Below, piece by piece: positions 27,829-35,893 of a stretch of 64,000 bases of DNA (its first letter is position 1; every line of letters starts with the position of its first letter). Made by a program: the position numbers and the translations under genes. The notes beneath the pieces were generated by a model, which ran no database searches, was not told the origin of the DNA, and saw only the letters and a list, made by a program, of their open reading frames with translations. The stretch is from Stenotrophomonas maltophilia (lineage in GTDB: Bacteria > Pseudomonadota > Gammaproteobacteria > Xanthomonadales > Xanthomonadaceae): assembly GCF_002205165.1 (NCBI RefSeq), contig NZ_NIVS01000043.1:1-64000 (forward strand), given 5' to 3'.

Positions 27829-29913
27829 TCAGGGGACGGCGGCGGGTGCCGTCGTCTCCAAGCGCTCCAACTGTGCCTGGAAATCAGGCAGCAGCAGACG
27901 ATTGCCATAGCCGCTGAGATGGTCGCCATCGAAGAACAGCGGCTTGCCTTCGCGGGTCGGCAGGCACTGCTCGCCAGGGCACAGCAGCGGCATCGGATCC
28001 CAGATCGACGCGCCGGGCAGCCCCGCAGCCACCTGCCGCAGGCCGGCCAGTACCGGCGCACGCAGAGCCTCGATCTCGCTGCGCGGCACGGTCATGCCGT
28101 TGGCGCAGATCGGGTTGTGCCGGTTGAACGCATCCGAGCACCGATACGGCGGCGCCGGCAGCACGGGTTTGGGCGCTTCCAGCACGATGTGCACGCCACG
28201 ATCGGCCAGCGGCGTGAGCTGCTCGACCCACTGCGCGATTTCGGCGGTACGGCCAGCATTGGCCGTCTCGCTGAGATGATCGGCGCGCACCTGTGCGACG
28301 TCGAACAAGGCGTACTGTTCGGACAGGCGCGGCAGGCGCAGGCCCGCCAGCAGCACCACATCGCCTGGCCGCGCACGCGCCTGGATATCCTCCAGCACGT
28401 TGCGTGCGTATGCCTCGCAGGCTGGATTGGGGCCCTGCCAGGCGCGCAGCCCGACCAGCGCGCAACCGCCGCTGCCATACAGGCGGATCGGCGCGCCATC
28501 CAGGACGGCCAGACGCTGCAGCATCTCGTGGTAGGCCAGTGCGTGCGAATCGCCGGCCACGAACAGTTGGCGGGTCGATGCGGTACGTCCCGGGCACTCA
28601 CCGCGCTCATACAGGCGCGCCTGACCGCCCAGGACAGGCACATTGCTGACCCGCACGCGGCAGTCCGGGATTTCCTTTTTCAGCCCCTTGGCATACGGAT
28701 ACCAGTCCAGCGGGGCCCGGCTGACCACGCTGAGCGAGGTGTACTGCTGCGTCTTGACCAGTGCCGACTGCAGCCCGGCGCCCAGCACCAGGACCCCCAG
28801 CCCTGCCGCGACCCAGCGCGCGTTGCTGACGCGCCAGCGCGCGCCATGCCGCAGCGGTTGTTCCACCCACCGCCATGACAGCCAGGACAGCAGCGCCACG
28901 CACAGCAGCGCAGCCCCGCCGGTCGCCACGGTCTCCAGGCCCACGGTCCAGCGAAACAGCACAAACACCGGCCAGTGCCACAGGTACAGCGAATAGGAGA
29001 GGCGACCGATCGTCACCATCGGCGTGGTCGCCAGCGCGCGCCCGATCCAGCCGCCCGGCGAGCGCTGCAGCAGCCCCAGCAGTCCCAGCGTACCCAGCAC
29101 CGGCCATAGGCCATCCATCCACGGTGAATGTCCCGGCCGTGCCGCCCACAGACCATAGCCCAGGGCCACAAGGCTCAGCAGCAACAACGGCGAGCGCCAG
29201 CTGATCCCGCGCGGCGGCACCGGGGGCGGCGTGAACCGACCGCTCAGCGACAAGACCTGGAACAGCAGCACTCCCGCGCCCAACTGCCAGAACCGCGTGG
29301 TGGTCAGGTAGAAGGCATCGATCTCATGGCCCCCCTGCCGCGCGCGGAACACCGCATACCCCAGCGAGGCCAAGGTCGCCACGCCGAACAGGCCCAGCGA
29401 CACCCAGCGTCCACGCGTGCCTCTGGCCCACGCCAGGAACAACAGCGGGAACAGCAGGTAGAACTGCTCTTCGACCCCCAGCGACCAGGTGTGCGTGTAC
29501 GGATTGAACTCGGTACGCGGCGAGAAGTAATCATTGCCGGTGCTGGCCAGCACCCAGTTGCTCAGCCCGAAGAACGCCATGCGCCCGGTCTTGTCGCTGG
29601 TCTCGCTGAGCCAGGATTCGGGAATCAGCAACGCGCTGAGCATCGCCGTCGCCAGCAGGCACACCACCAGTGCCGGGGCAATACGGCGCATGCGGCGCGC
29701 ATAGAAGCGCGCCAGCCCGGCCCAGCCGCCGACCGCCGGCAGGCGATCCACCGAGGCGCTGACCACGAAACCGGAAATGACGAAGAACACGTCCACGCCA
29801 GTGAAGCCGCCCGGCAGCCAGCTGGCCTTGAGGTGATAGAGGATGACCGCCAGCACCGCGATCGCACGCAGGCCATCAATGTGCGGGAAATACCCGGGAC
29901 TGCGTTCCTGCAT
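27829..29913 (-). CDS. Acyltransferase-3 (OafA/OafB-like) with C-terminal SGNH domain
   Basis: This 694-aa inner-membrane protein probably O-acetylates a cell-surface glycan such as LPS or exopolysaccharide. The N-terminal part has about ten membrane segments with the acyltransferase-3 motifs: FPHIDGLRAIAVLAVILYH with its essential His, and FFVISGFVVS. WSLGVEEQFYLLFP follows near residue 160. The C-terminal periplasmic SGNH domain shows GDSHA (Ser-His block near residue 455) and the Asp/His pair in DGDHLSGYG. The ATG at 29913 fits the first motif. It is the last of a minus-strand run beginning with ugd, whose UDP-glucuronate feeds surface polysaccharides. Confidence 0.9.
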   Translation of the reverse strand: MQERSPGYFPHIDGLRAIAVLAVILYHLKASWLPGGFTGVDVFFVISGFVVSASVDRLPAVGGWAGLARFYARRMRRIAPALVVCLLATAMLSALLIPESWLSETSDKTGRMAFFGLSNWVLASTGNDYFSPRTEFNPYTHTWSLGVEEQFYLLFPLLFLAWARGTRGRWVSLGLFGVATLASLGYAVFRARQGGHEIDAFYLTTTRFWQLGAGVLLFQVLSLSGRFTPPPVPPRGISWRSPLLLLSLVALGYGLWAARPGHSPWMDGLWPVLGTLGLLGLLQRSPGGWIGRALATTPMVTIGRLSYSLYLWHWPVFVLFRWTVGLETVATGGAALLCVALLSWLSWRWVEQPLRHGARWRVSNARWVAAGLGVLVLGAGLQSALVKTQQYTSLSVVSRAPLDWYPYAKGLKKEIPDCRVRVSNVPVLGGQARLYERGECPGRTASTRQLFVAGDSHALAYHEMLQRLAVLDGAPIRLYGSGGCALVGLRAWQGPNPACEAYARNVLEDIQARARPGDVVLLAGLRLPRLSEQYALFDVAQVRADHLSETANAGRTAEIAQWVEQLTPLADRGVHIVLEAPKPVLPAPPYRCSDAFNRHNPICANGMTVPRSEIEALRAPVLAGLRQVAAGLPGASIWDPMPLLCPGEQCLPTREGKPLFFDGDHLSGYGNRLLLPDFQAQLERLETTAPAAVP

Positions 29914-29980
29914 GGCCCTGCTCCTGACATGCACAAGGCGCCTGACGGCGCCCAGTGCGTTCAACAATGGTGGCGTTGGC

Positions 29981-30700
29981 TTACCAGACCAGGTCGTCGG
30001 GCACCTGGTACTGCGGGTCGGCATACGGATCTTCGCCGGCCGGTGCATCCGGGTCGACCTTCAGCGCCACGGACGGTGCGAACACCGCTTCGGCTTCGGC
30101 CAGCACCGCGGCGGTCACCAGCACATAGCGCCCGTTCTGCTGCAGCACGCCCAGCTCGCCGGCATTGAGCGCCTTGAGCTGATCGGCCGTCACATAGATG
30201 CGCTTGATCTTGCCGCCATACGGGAAGTGGCGCGCGATGTCGGCCGCTTCGGCGTTGAGGGCCTTGCCTTCCAGCAGGACCTCCAGCTTGGCCTTGGCTT
30301 CGCGACGCAGACGCGCTTCTTCCTGCTTCAGGCGCTCGGCCTCGATGCGGTCGTCCTTTTCCTTCTGCGCACGGATCGCATAGGCCTTGGCGAGATCGAT
30401 GTCCTCGCGAGAGCGCGGCTTGCCGGGCGCGCCCTGCGGTGGGCGGGCGCCGGCGGGACGGCCCTTGCCCGGCGGACGGCGGTCGCCGTCGCGCGCGGGG
30501 CGCTGGCCTTCGCCCGGCTTGCCGGCCGGGCGTGCGCCCTGCGGCTTGCCGGCCGGGCGTGCGCCCTGCGGCTTGCCGGCCGGGCGGCCATCGCGGCGCG
30601 CATCGGGCCGACGGTCCGGCTTGCGGTCGTTGGTTCGTTCGGGTTTGGGCGCGGCTTTGAAGCCAAGGCCCAGCAGCTGGTCGCGGAGAGTATCGCTCAT
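29981..30700 (-). CDS. DUF2058 family protein with Lys/Arg/Pro/Gly-rich disordered segment
   Basis: This 239-aa protein has a short N-terminal helix (MSDTLRDQLLGLGFK), then about 70 residues rich in Arg, Gly, Pro and Lys with three RPAGKP repeats. A Glu/Lys/Arg coiled coil and a C-terminal DUF2058 (YaiL-like) domain follow, with GKIKRIYVTADQLKALNAG. The basic low-complexity part could bind nucleic acid, but that is a guess. It starts 9 bp after slyX on the same strand. The repeats are encoded by a 27-bp tandem DNA repeat, so copy number may vary between strains. Confidence 0.82.
   Translation of the reverse strand: MSDTLRDQLLGLGFKAAPKPERTNDRKPDRRPDARRDGRPAGKPQGARPAGKPQGARPAGKPGEGQRPARDGDRRPPGKGRPAGARPPQGAPGKPRSREDIDLAKAYAIRAQKEKDDRIEAERLKQEEARLRREAKAKLEVLLEGKALNAEAADIARHFPYGGKIKRIYVTADQLKALNAGELGVLQQNGRYVLVTAAVLAEAEAVFAPSVALKVDPDAPAGEDPYADPQYQVPDDLVW
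30515..30589 (-). repeat. 27-bp in-frame tandem repeat inside the DUF2058 gene
   Basis: A 27-base unit beginning CGGCTTGCCGGCCGG (plus-strand reading) is present twice exactly, at 30515-30541 and 30542-30568. A truncated third copy follows. It encodes the nine-residue repeat RPAGKPQGA. Identical copies imply recent duplication. Confidence 0.85.
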
Positions 30701-30709
30701 GACGTCAGA

Positions 30710-30949
30710 TCAGTAATGCGGAGGCGGCGGCTCTTCGGCCGAATCGGAATACAACGCGGTGCGGACCTTGCCGAGGTCTTCGAGCAGAATGCGGGTGAGG
30801 TCGGCATTGCGATTGCCTTCCATGCGCGCATCGGCCAGGGCCTCGCTCAGTTCGGCCAGCGCCTGCTCCTGGAAGGAGACGCGCATTTCCAGCTCGATCA
30901 GGCGTGCTTCCAATGCCTGTTCGCGCTCGGAGGGTGTGGACTCATGCAT
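30710..30949 (-). CDS. slyX: SlyX family protein
   Basis: This 79-aa protein is a short coiled coil with the SlyX signature: [27 protein letters not shown] and the C-terminal PPPPHY motif shared by all members. Its function is unknown in any organism. It overlaps the 3' end of ugd by 8 bp and precedes the DUF2058 gene by 9 bp, so all three are probably made from one mRNA. Confidence 0.9.
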   Translation of the reverse strand: MHESTPSEREQALEARLIELEMRVSFQEQALAELSEALADARMEGNRNADLTRILLEDLGKVRTALYSDSAEEPPPPHY

Positions 30950-32291
30950 TCAACGAACGTCCCCGGCCAATGCCGTAGTAAGCCAGGCCCGCGGCTTCGA
31001 TTTCCTGCGGGTCGTACAGATTGCGGCCGTCGAACACGACCGCATCGCTGAGCATCTCGCGCAGGCGGACGAAATCCGGGCTGCGGAACTGCTTCCATTC
31101 GGTCACCACGACCAGCGCATCGGCACCCTCCAGGGCGTCGTAGGCGTTGTCGCAGAACACCAGATCATCGCGCTCGCCGAAAATGCGGCGCGCTTCTTCA
31201 GTCGCTTCCGGATCATAGGCGCGCACCTGCGCACCCGCCTCCCACAGCTGCGCCAGCAGGCGGCGGCTGGAGGCTTCACGCATGTCGTCGGTGTTCGGCT
31301 TGAACGCCAGCCCCCACACCGCGAACGTCTTGCCGCGCACGCCTTCATCTTCGCCACGGTCGTAGTGGCGCTGGATCAGGGCGTACAGATGGCCCTTCTG
31401 GTGTTCGTTGACGGCTTCGACCGCGTTCAACAGCTTCGGCTCGTGGCCGTACTGCTGGGCGGTCCGGGCCAGGGCCTGCACATCCTTCGGGAAGCACGAG
31501 CCACCGTAACCGGCACCGGGATAGATGAAGTGCCAGCCGATGCGCGGATCCGAGCCGATGCCCTGACGGACCTGCTCGATATCGGCACCGACCTTCTCGG
31601 CGATGTTGGCGATTTCGTTCATGAACGAAATCTTGGTCGCCAGCATCGCGTTGGCCGCGTACTTGGTCAGCTCCGCCGAGCGTACGTCCATCTCCACCAC
31701 GCGGTCGTGGTTGCGATTGAACGGCGCATACAGGCGGCGCATCAGCGCGACCGACTCAGGATTGGACGCGCCCACCACGATGCGGTCCGGCCGCATGCAG
31801 TCGGCGACCGCGTCACCTTCCTTCAGGAATTCGGGGTTGGAGACCACGTCGAACGCGATCTCCACGCCGCGCTCGGCCAGCGCCTGGGCGATGGCCTCAC
31901 GGACTTTGTCGGCCGTGCCTACCGGCACGGTCGATTTGTTCACCACCACCACCGGCACGGTGATGTGCCGGCCGATGGTGCGGGCCACGGCCAGCACGTA
32001 CTGCAGGTCGGCACTGCCGTCCTCGTCCGGTGGCGTGCCCACGGCAATGAAGATCACCTGGCCATGCGCGATCGCGGTAGCGGCGTCGGAGGTGAAGGTC
32101 AACCGCGACGCATCGTGGTTGGCCTTGACCATCGGCTCCAGGCCGGGCTCATAGATCGGGATGATCCCGTTGTTGAGGCCGTCGACCTTGGCCTGGTCGA
32201 TATCGACACAGATCACCTGATGGCCAACCTCGGCCAGGCAGGTACCCGTGACAAGACCGACGTAGCCGGTACCGAAAATCGCAACGCGCAT
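30942..32291 (-). CDS. ugd: UDP-glucose 6-dehydrogenase
   Basis: This enzyme oxidises UDP-glucose to UDP-glucuronate for exopolysaccharide and LPS sugars. It is 449 aa. [21 protein letters not shown] is the N-terminal NAD-binding fold. The catalytic cysteine is in [10 protein letters not shown] near residue 265. The C-terminal UDP-binding domain has the [16 protein letters not shown] motif. The FKBP gene ends 22 bp upstream of it and slyX overlaps its end, so they are probably co-transcribed. Confidence 0.95.
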   Translation of the reverse strand: MRVAIFGTGYVGLVTGTCLAEVGHQVICVDIDQAKVDGLNNGIIPIYEPGLEPMVKANHDASRLTFTSDAATAIAHGQVIFIAVGTPPDEDGSADLQYVLAVARTIGRHITVPVVVVNKSTVPVGTADKVREAIAQALAERGVEIAFDVVSNPEFLKEGDAVADCMRPDRIVVGASNPESVALMRRLYAPFNRNHDRVVEMDVRSAELTKYAANAMLATKISFMNEIANIAEKVGADIEQVRQGIGSDPRIGWHFIYPGAGYGGSCFPKDVQALARTAQQYGHEPKLLNAVEAVNEHQKGHLYALIQRHYDRGEDEGVRGKTFAVWGLAFKPNTDDMREASSRRLLAQLWEAGAQVRAYDPEATEEARRIFGERDDLVFCDNAYDALEGADALVVVTEWKQFRSPDFVRLREMLSDAVVFDGRNLYDPQEIEAAGLAYYGIGRGRSLNA

Positions 32292-32313
32292 GGGCGGTGG
32301 TGCTCCAGATCCG

Positions 32314-33303
32314 TTACGGCAGAACGTTCAGCAGCTCGACGTCGAACGTCAGCGTAGCGTTCGGACCGATCGGGCCGCCCGGGGTGCCCTGCTCGCCATA
32401 GGCCAGCTCGCCCGGGATCCAGAAACGGTACTTGGAACCGGTCGGCATCAGCGAGACGCCTTCGGACCAGCCCTTGATCACCTGGTCCAGACCGAACTCG
32501 ATCGGCTGGCCGCGCTGGTAGCTGCTGTCGAACACGGTGCCGTCGAGCAGCTTGCCTTCGTAGTTCACGCGGACCTTGCTGGTCGGCATCGGGCGTTCGC
32601 CCGAACCCGGACGCAGCACCTGGTACTGCAGGCCCGAGGCGGTGGTCACCACGCCCGGCGCGGTCTTGTTCTTGGCCAGGAAGTTGTTGCCTTCCACGCG
32701 GTTGGTACCGGCCTGGGCGGCGGACTTGGCTTCCATTTCAGCCTGCTTGCCCTTCATGAAGCCTTCCAGCGTGGCCTTGGCCTGCTCGGCGGTCATCTTC
32801 GGGGTGCCGTTGTTGAACGTGGTGCTGACCGCGTCGAACAGCGCGTCCAGATCGACATCATCCTTCAGCGGTGCCAGCGACGGGCCCACGGCGAAGCTGC
32901 CCAGCATCAGGCCGACCTTCTCGCGGTCCACCTTCGGCGGCGCGGTGCCCGGGGCAACGCCCGGAACCGGCTGGCCGCTCTTGGCCATCACGGCCTGGCG
33001 CAGGGCGGCATCGGTCTTCTGCGCCTCTTCCTGGCTGATCAGCGGCTGCTTGCCTTCAAAGGCATTGGTCACGCCGCGACGCAGGGCGGCCAGGTCGATC
33101 TCGCTGGAGATCGGACCAAACGAATTGGCCACATCGATACCGATGGCGTAGCCAAGCTTTTCGCGTTGGGTGTTCAAAGTGGAAGTCTCCTTGACAGCCG
33201 CGCGGGCGGCTGGTTGTTGCGACATCGCGGTACCGGTGGCACCCATCGCCAGAATCAGAACCGACGCCGCGGCGCCGCGCATTCCCATCTTCATTCGCTG
33301 CAT
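32314..33303 (-). CDS. FKBP-type peptidyl-prolyl isomerase, periplasmic (FkpA/Mip-like)
   Basis: This 329-aa protein has an N-terminal signal peptide (Met-rich start, then [18 protein letters not shown]). The C-terminal FKBP catalytic domain is complete ([22 protein letters not shown], then [23 protein letters not shown] and FDVELLNV). It carries two tandem FKBP_N-like dimerisation units: [16 protein letters not shown] (about 47) and [17 protein letters not shown] (about 126). Each is followed by a GKQPLIS/NGTPKMT-type turn and an AEQA helix. Typical FkpA has one. A second ATG at 33294 is possible. It probably aids folding of envelope proteins. Confidence 0.9.
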   Translation of the reverse strand: MQRMKMGMRGAAASVLILAMGATGTAMSQQPAARAAVKETSTLNTQREKLGYAIGIDVANSFGPISSEIDLAALRRGVTNAFEGKQPLISQEEAQKTDAALRQAVMAKSGQPVPGVAPGTAPPKVDREKVGLMLGSFAVGPSLAPLKDDVDLDALFDAVSTTFNNGTPKMTAEQAKATLEGFMKGKQAEMEAKSAAQAGTNRVEGNNFLAKNKTAPGVVTTASGLQYQVLRPGSGERPMPTSKVRVNYEGKLLDGTVFDSSYQRGQPIEFGLDQVIKGWSEGVSLMPTGSKYRFWIPGELAYGEQGTPGGPIGPNATLTFDVELLNVLP

Positions 33304-33378
33304 TCCTGGAAGTGACTGGACGCCGACGTCGGCGCGAAAGCAACCATTGTCGCACGCGCGTCCGAGATGTCGATATCG

Positions 33379-33987
33379 TCAGCGCTTGTTGGCGGTGACA
33401 GAGAGTTCACGTTCGATCGCCGCGACCAGCTTCGGATCGTCCGGGGTGACCTTGCTCGGGAACTGGGCCACCACCCGGCCATCGCGGCCGATCAGATACT
33501 TGTGGAAGTTCCAGCCCGGTGACACGCCCGTGGCGGTGGCGAGACTGCGATACAGCGGCGTCGCCTCCGGCCCGGTCACCACCACCTTCTGGAACATCGG
33601 GAACTTCACGCCGTAGGTCAGCGTGCAGAACTCCTGGATCTGGGTCTCATCGCCCGGCTCCTGGCCCTTGAAGTCATTGGACGGGAAGCCCAGCACCGAG
33701 AAACCCCGCGCAGCGTATTTGCGCTGCAGGGCTTCAAGGCCTTCGTACTGCGGGGTAAATCCGCACTTGCTGGCGGTGTTGACCACCAGCAGCACCTTGC
33801 CACCGTACTGCTTGGCCAGATTGACCTCACCCTTGCCCGCCAGCGGGCGGTAGCTCACATCCAGCAGATCGGCCGCCTGGGCCGAGGCGCCGGCCAGCAG
33901 ACCGACCGCCAGCATCAGCACAGACCACCGCGCCCGGCGCGGAACGCGGTCGCGACGGACGGGCGACATCAAAGACACGTGGTGCAT
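33379..33987 (-). CDS. Glutathione peroxidase family protein, exported
   Basis: This 202-aa thiol peroxidase reduces peroxides, probably with thioredoxin or glutathione. The catalytic residue is Cys75 in NTASKCGFTPQY, where animal enzymes have selenocysteine. The Gln of FPSNDFKGQEPG and the Trp of SPGWNFHKYLIG complete the active site. The first 38 residues form an Arg-rich n-region, a hydrophobic core and an Ala-rich cleavage area (ASAQA), so it is exported. A shorter start at the internal Met7 is possible. It lies 75 bp upstream of the FKBP gene on the same strand. Confidence 0.9.
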   Translation of the reverse strand: MHHVSLMSPVRRDRVPRRARWSVLMLAVGLLAGASAQAADLLDVSYRPLAGKGEVNLAKQYGGKVLLVVNTASKCGFTPQYEGLEALQRKYAARGFSVLGFPSNDFKGQEPGDETQIQEFCTLTYGVKFPMFQKVVVTGPEATPLYRSLATATGVSPGWNFHKYLIGRDGRVVAQFPSKVTPDDPKLVAAIERELSVTANKR

Positions 33988-34059
33988 CGCGACACTCCAA
34001 AGTAGGGAACAACAGGGGGAAGAAGCGCCTGGCAGGGGCTGCCAAGGCTGCGGCGGGCA

Positions 34060-34275
34060 CTATATCACCGGCGTTTTTGCCGCCGGACGCCCCCGGCGCG
34101 GCGCCGGCCAGGCGTATTCATCGGCTGCTTTGCGGCATCTGGCGGTGTCGCGCGCGTGCCGGACATCCTCAGCCGTGGCCTGAATACGCCTCTTGATTGC
34201 CATACCATTGACATCAATGAATGGCGGCTGGCAGATGCCGGCGCTCCGCACTTCGACATAAACCTTGAAATTCAA
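34060..34275 (-). CDS. Uncertain small open frame (71 aa)
   Basis: The frame starts at TTG directly after a TAA and has an internal ATG 24 codons in that would give a 47-aa Arg/Lys-rich peptide beginning MAIKRRIQATAEDV. There is no ribosome-binding site and no family I recognise. Codon use is acceptable but not decisive. It overlaps a competing frame on the other strand. Listed only because it is the longest frame in a 414-bp gap; it may not be a gene. Confidence 0.2.
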   Translation of the reverse strand: MNFKVYVEVRSAGICQPPFIDVNGMAIKRRIQATAEDVRHARDTARCRKAADEYAWPAPRRGRPAAKTPVI

Positions 34276-34354
34276 TTACTTGAGGACGCCCACTGACTGT
34301 CATACACCCCCTGCCATCAGTTGGGTCAGTCACCCAGTTGATCTTCGGCGTGCC

Positions 34355-34378
34355 GGTGTTATAGTTGCATACAACACC
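34355..34378 (+). promoter_or_regulatory. YtrA-type operator GGTG-N16-CACC
   Basis: GGTG at 34355-34358 and CACC at 34375-34378 are separated by exactly 16 bases. The arms extend to GGTGTTaTA/TAcAACACC, 8 of 9 positions symmetrical. GGTG-N16-CACC is the site I recall reported for YtrA in Xanthomonas citri (recalled, not checked). It lies 24 bp before the first gene of the operon that encodes a YtrA homologue, so autoregulation is very likely. A TATAGT hexamer inside the site (34360-34365) may be the -10. Confidence 0.8.
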
Positions 34379-34401
34379 AGTCACCTAGACAGGGGAAGCC
34401 C

Positions 34402-34656
34402 ATGAACCGCATGCGCCACCACCACGCTGCCAAAGCCATCACCGCCGCCTCGGCGTTGCTGTTGCTTGGCTGGTTCGGCATCCCCTCCGGTGACGCTGGC
34501 AGCCCTGCCAGCGCCAATGTGTTTGAAGGCCCGCAGGACGCAGGCGTCATCGAGGCAGGGACCGCCGACGGCGCCCCCACGCCTCCCCGCCGGCTGCACA
34601 GCTCCCTGTCCATGCCTTACTTCTCATTCGCGCAGTCGCTGAACCCACGGAGCTGA
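34402..34656 (+). CDS. Small exported or membrane-anchored protein heading the YtrA operon
   Basis: This 84-aa protein is not one I recognise from a named family. It has a His/Arg-rich N-terminus (MNRMRHHHAAK), one hydrophobic segment (residues about 12-27) fitting a signal peptide or anchor, and a Gly/Ala/Pro-rich tail ending in SMPYFSFAQSLNPRS. A good ribosome site (AGGGGAAG) lies 6 bp before ATG 34402. It sits directly after the YtrA operator and 2 bp before the regulator gene. It could be an accessory or sensor peptide of the ABC system (inference). Confidence 0.7.
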   Translation: MNRMRHHHAAKAITAASALLLLGWFGIPSGDAGSPASANVFEGPQDAGVIEAGTADGAPTPPRRLHSSLSMPYFSFAQSLNPRS

Positions 34657-34658
34657 CC

Positions 34659-35021
34659 ATGAGCGATATTCAATGGAGCGATGGTGCTCCGATCTACCGC
34701 CAGCTGAAAGAGCGCGTGATTGCCATGATGCTTGACGGCATCATCAAGCCGGGCGATGCCCTGCCTTCGGTCCGGCAGGTTGCCGCCGAGTACCAGCTCA
34801 ACCCCATCACCGTTTCGCGCGCCTACCAGGAACTGGCTGATGAAGGCCTGGTCGAGAAGCGCCGCGGCCTGGGCATGTTCATGACCGAAGAAGCGGCCAC
34901 GCAGCTGCGCAGCAGCGAGCGCGACCGGTTCCTCAATGAAGAATGGCCGCTGGTTCTGGAACGCATCCAGCGCCTGGGCCTGAACCTCGACGAATTGCTG
35001 CCCCAGGGGAAATCCTCATGA
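34659..35021 (+). CDS. ytrA: GntR-family regulator, YtrA subfamily
   Basis: This 120-aa one-domain regulator has the GntR winged helix (residues about 10-75; IYRQLKERVIAMMLDGIIKPGDALPSVRQVA order, then NPITVSRAYQELADEGLVEKRRG). Only a short C-terminal helical tail follows, as in YtrA proteins, which lack a ligand domain and control adjacent ABC transporter operons. A matching GGTG-N16-CACC operator lies upstream. The ribosome site GGAG overlaps the preceding gene's end, and its stop overlaps the ATPase start (ATGA). It probably represses the operon until an unknown envelope signal arrives. Confidence 0.9.
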   Translation: MSDIQWSDGAPIYRQLKERVIAMMLDGIIKPGDALPSVRQVAAEYQLNPITVSRAYQELADEGLVEKRRGLGMFMTEEAATQLRSSERDRFLNEEWPLVLERIQRLGLNLDELLPQGKSS

Positions 35022-35893
35022 ATGCCGTTGCAAGTGATGTCGTCATTTCCGCTCGAGGCCTGCGCAAGGCCTATAAACAGACCGTGGCGCTGGACAACAC
35101 CAGCTTCACCATCGCCCCCGGCCGCATCACCGGCCTGATCGGCCCCAACGGCGCCGGCAAGACCACCCTGCTCAAGGCGCTGCTCGGCCTGACCTCGGTG
35201 GAAGGCGAACTGCGCGTGCTCGGGCTGGACCCGACCACGCAGCGCAACGCGCTGATGAACGATGTGTGCTTCATCGCCGACGTGGCGGTGCTGCCGCGCT
35301 GGATGAAGGTGCGCGAGGCGATCGATTTCGTCGCCGGCACCCACCCGCGTTTCGACCGGGCGCGCTGCGAGCGCTTCCTGGCCTCCACCAAGCTGCATCC
35401 CAAGCAGCGCGTGCGCGAACTGTCCAAGGGCATGATCGTGCAGCTGCACCTGGCGCTGGTGATGGCCATCGATGCCAAGGTCCTGGTGCTGGACGAGCCG
35501 ACCCTGGGCCTGGACATCCTGTACCGCAAGGAGTTCTACCAGCGTCTGCTGGAAGACTACTTCGACGAACAGAAAACGATCATCGTCACCACCCATCAGG
35601 TGGAAGAGATCGAGCACATCCTCACCGATGTCATGTTCATCCGCGATGGCCGCATCGTGCTGACCACCGACATGGAAGACATTGGCGAACGCTATACCGA
35701 AGTGCTGGTCTCGGCCGATGCCGTGGAGGCCGCACGTGCACTCAAGCCGATCGACGAGCGCGCCCTGCCCTTCGGCAAGACCGTGCTGCTGTTTGACGGG
35801 GTGCCACGCGCCCAGCTCACGCCCCTGGGCGAAATCCGCAGCCCGGGGCTGGCGGATCTGTTCGTGGCCATCATGAAGGGAACCTACGCATGA
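35018..35893 (+). CDS. ABC transporter ATP-binding protein
   Basis: This 291-aa ATPase has Walker A GPNGAGKTTLLKALLG (near residue 45), a signature region RELSKGMIVQLHLAL (replacing the usual LSGGQ with LSKGM, normal for this YtrB-like subfamily), Walker B VLVLDEPTLGLD and the H-loop TTHQVEEIEHI. A C-terminal domain of about 70 residues follows. It overlaps ytrA and the permease by ATGA junctions, so the three are strictly coupled. The first Met is taken at 35018. The transported substrate is unknown. Confidence 0.92.
   Translation: MNAVASDVVISARGLRKAYKQTVALDNTSFTIAPGRITGLIGPNGAGKTTLLKALLGLTSVEGELRVLGLDPTTQRNALMNDVCFIADVAVLPRWMKVREAIDFVAGTHPRFDRARCERFLASTKLHPKQRVRELSKGMIVQLHLALVMAIDAKVLVLDEPTLGLDILYRKEFYQRLLEDYFDEQKTIIVTTHQVEEIEHILTDVMFIRDGRIVLTTDMEDIGERYTEVLVSADAVEAARALKPIDERALPFGKTVLLFDGVPRAQLTPLGEIRSPGLADLFVAIMKGTYA

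Larger units (their letters stand above)
33988..34401. other. 414-bp intergenic region with two opposed short open frames and the YtrA operator
   Basis: This gap separates gpx (minus) from the YtrA operon (plus), so it must hold divergent promoters. It has noticeably lower GC around 34180-34290. Two overlapping frames look partly protein-like. One is on the minus strand, 34275-34060 (TTG start, 71 aa, basic C-terminus). The other is on the plus strand, ending at TGA 34294 and readable from GTG near 34157 (about 46 aa, ending in an acidic EIQLLEDAH). Neither has a Shine-Dalgarno or a recognised family. They may be remnants of a lost gene or chance. Confidence 0.5.

Noticed and set aside
34157-34294. 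Plus-strand 46-aa frame as a confident gene
   Set aside because: It has no ribosome site, only a GTG start, an opposing frame over the same DNA and no recognised family. It is kept only as an observation.
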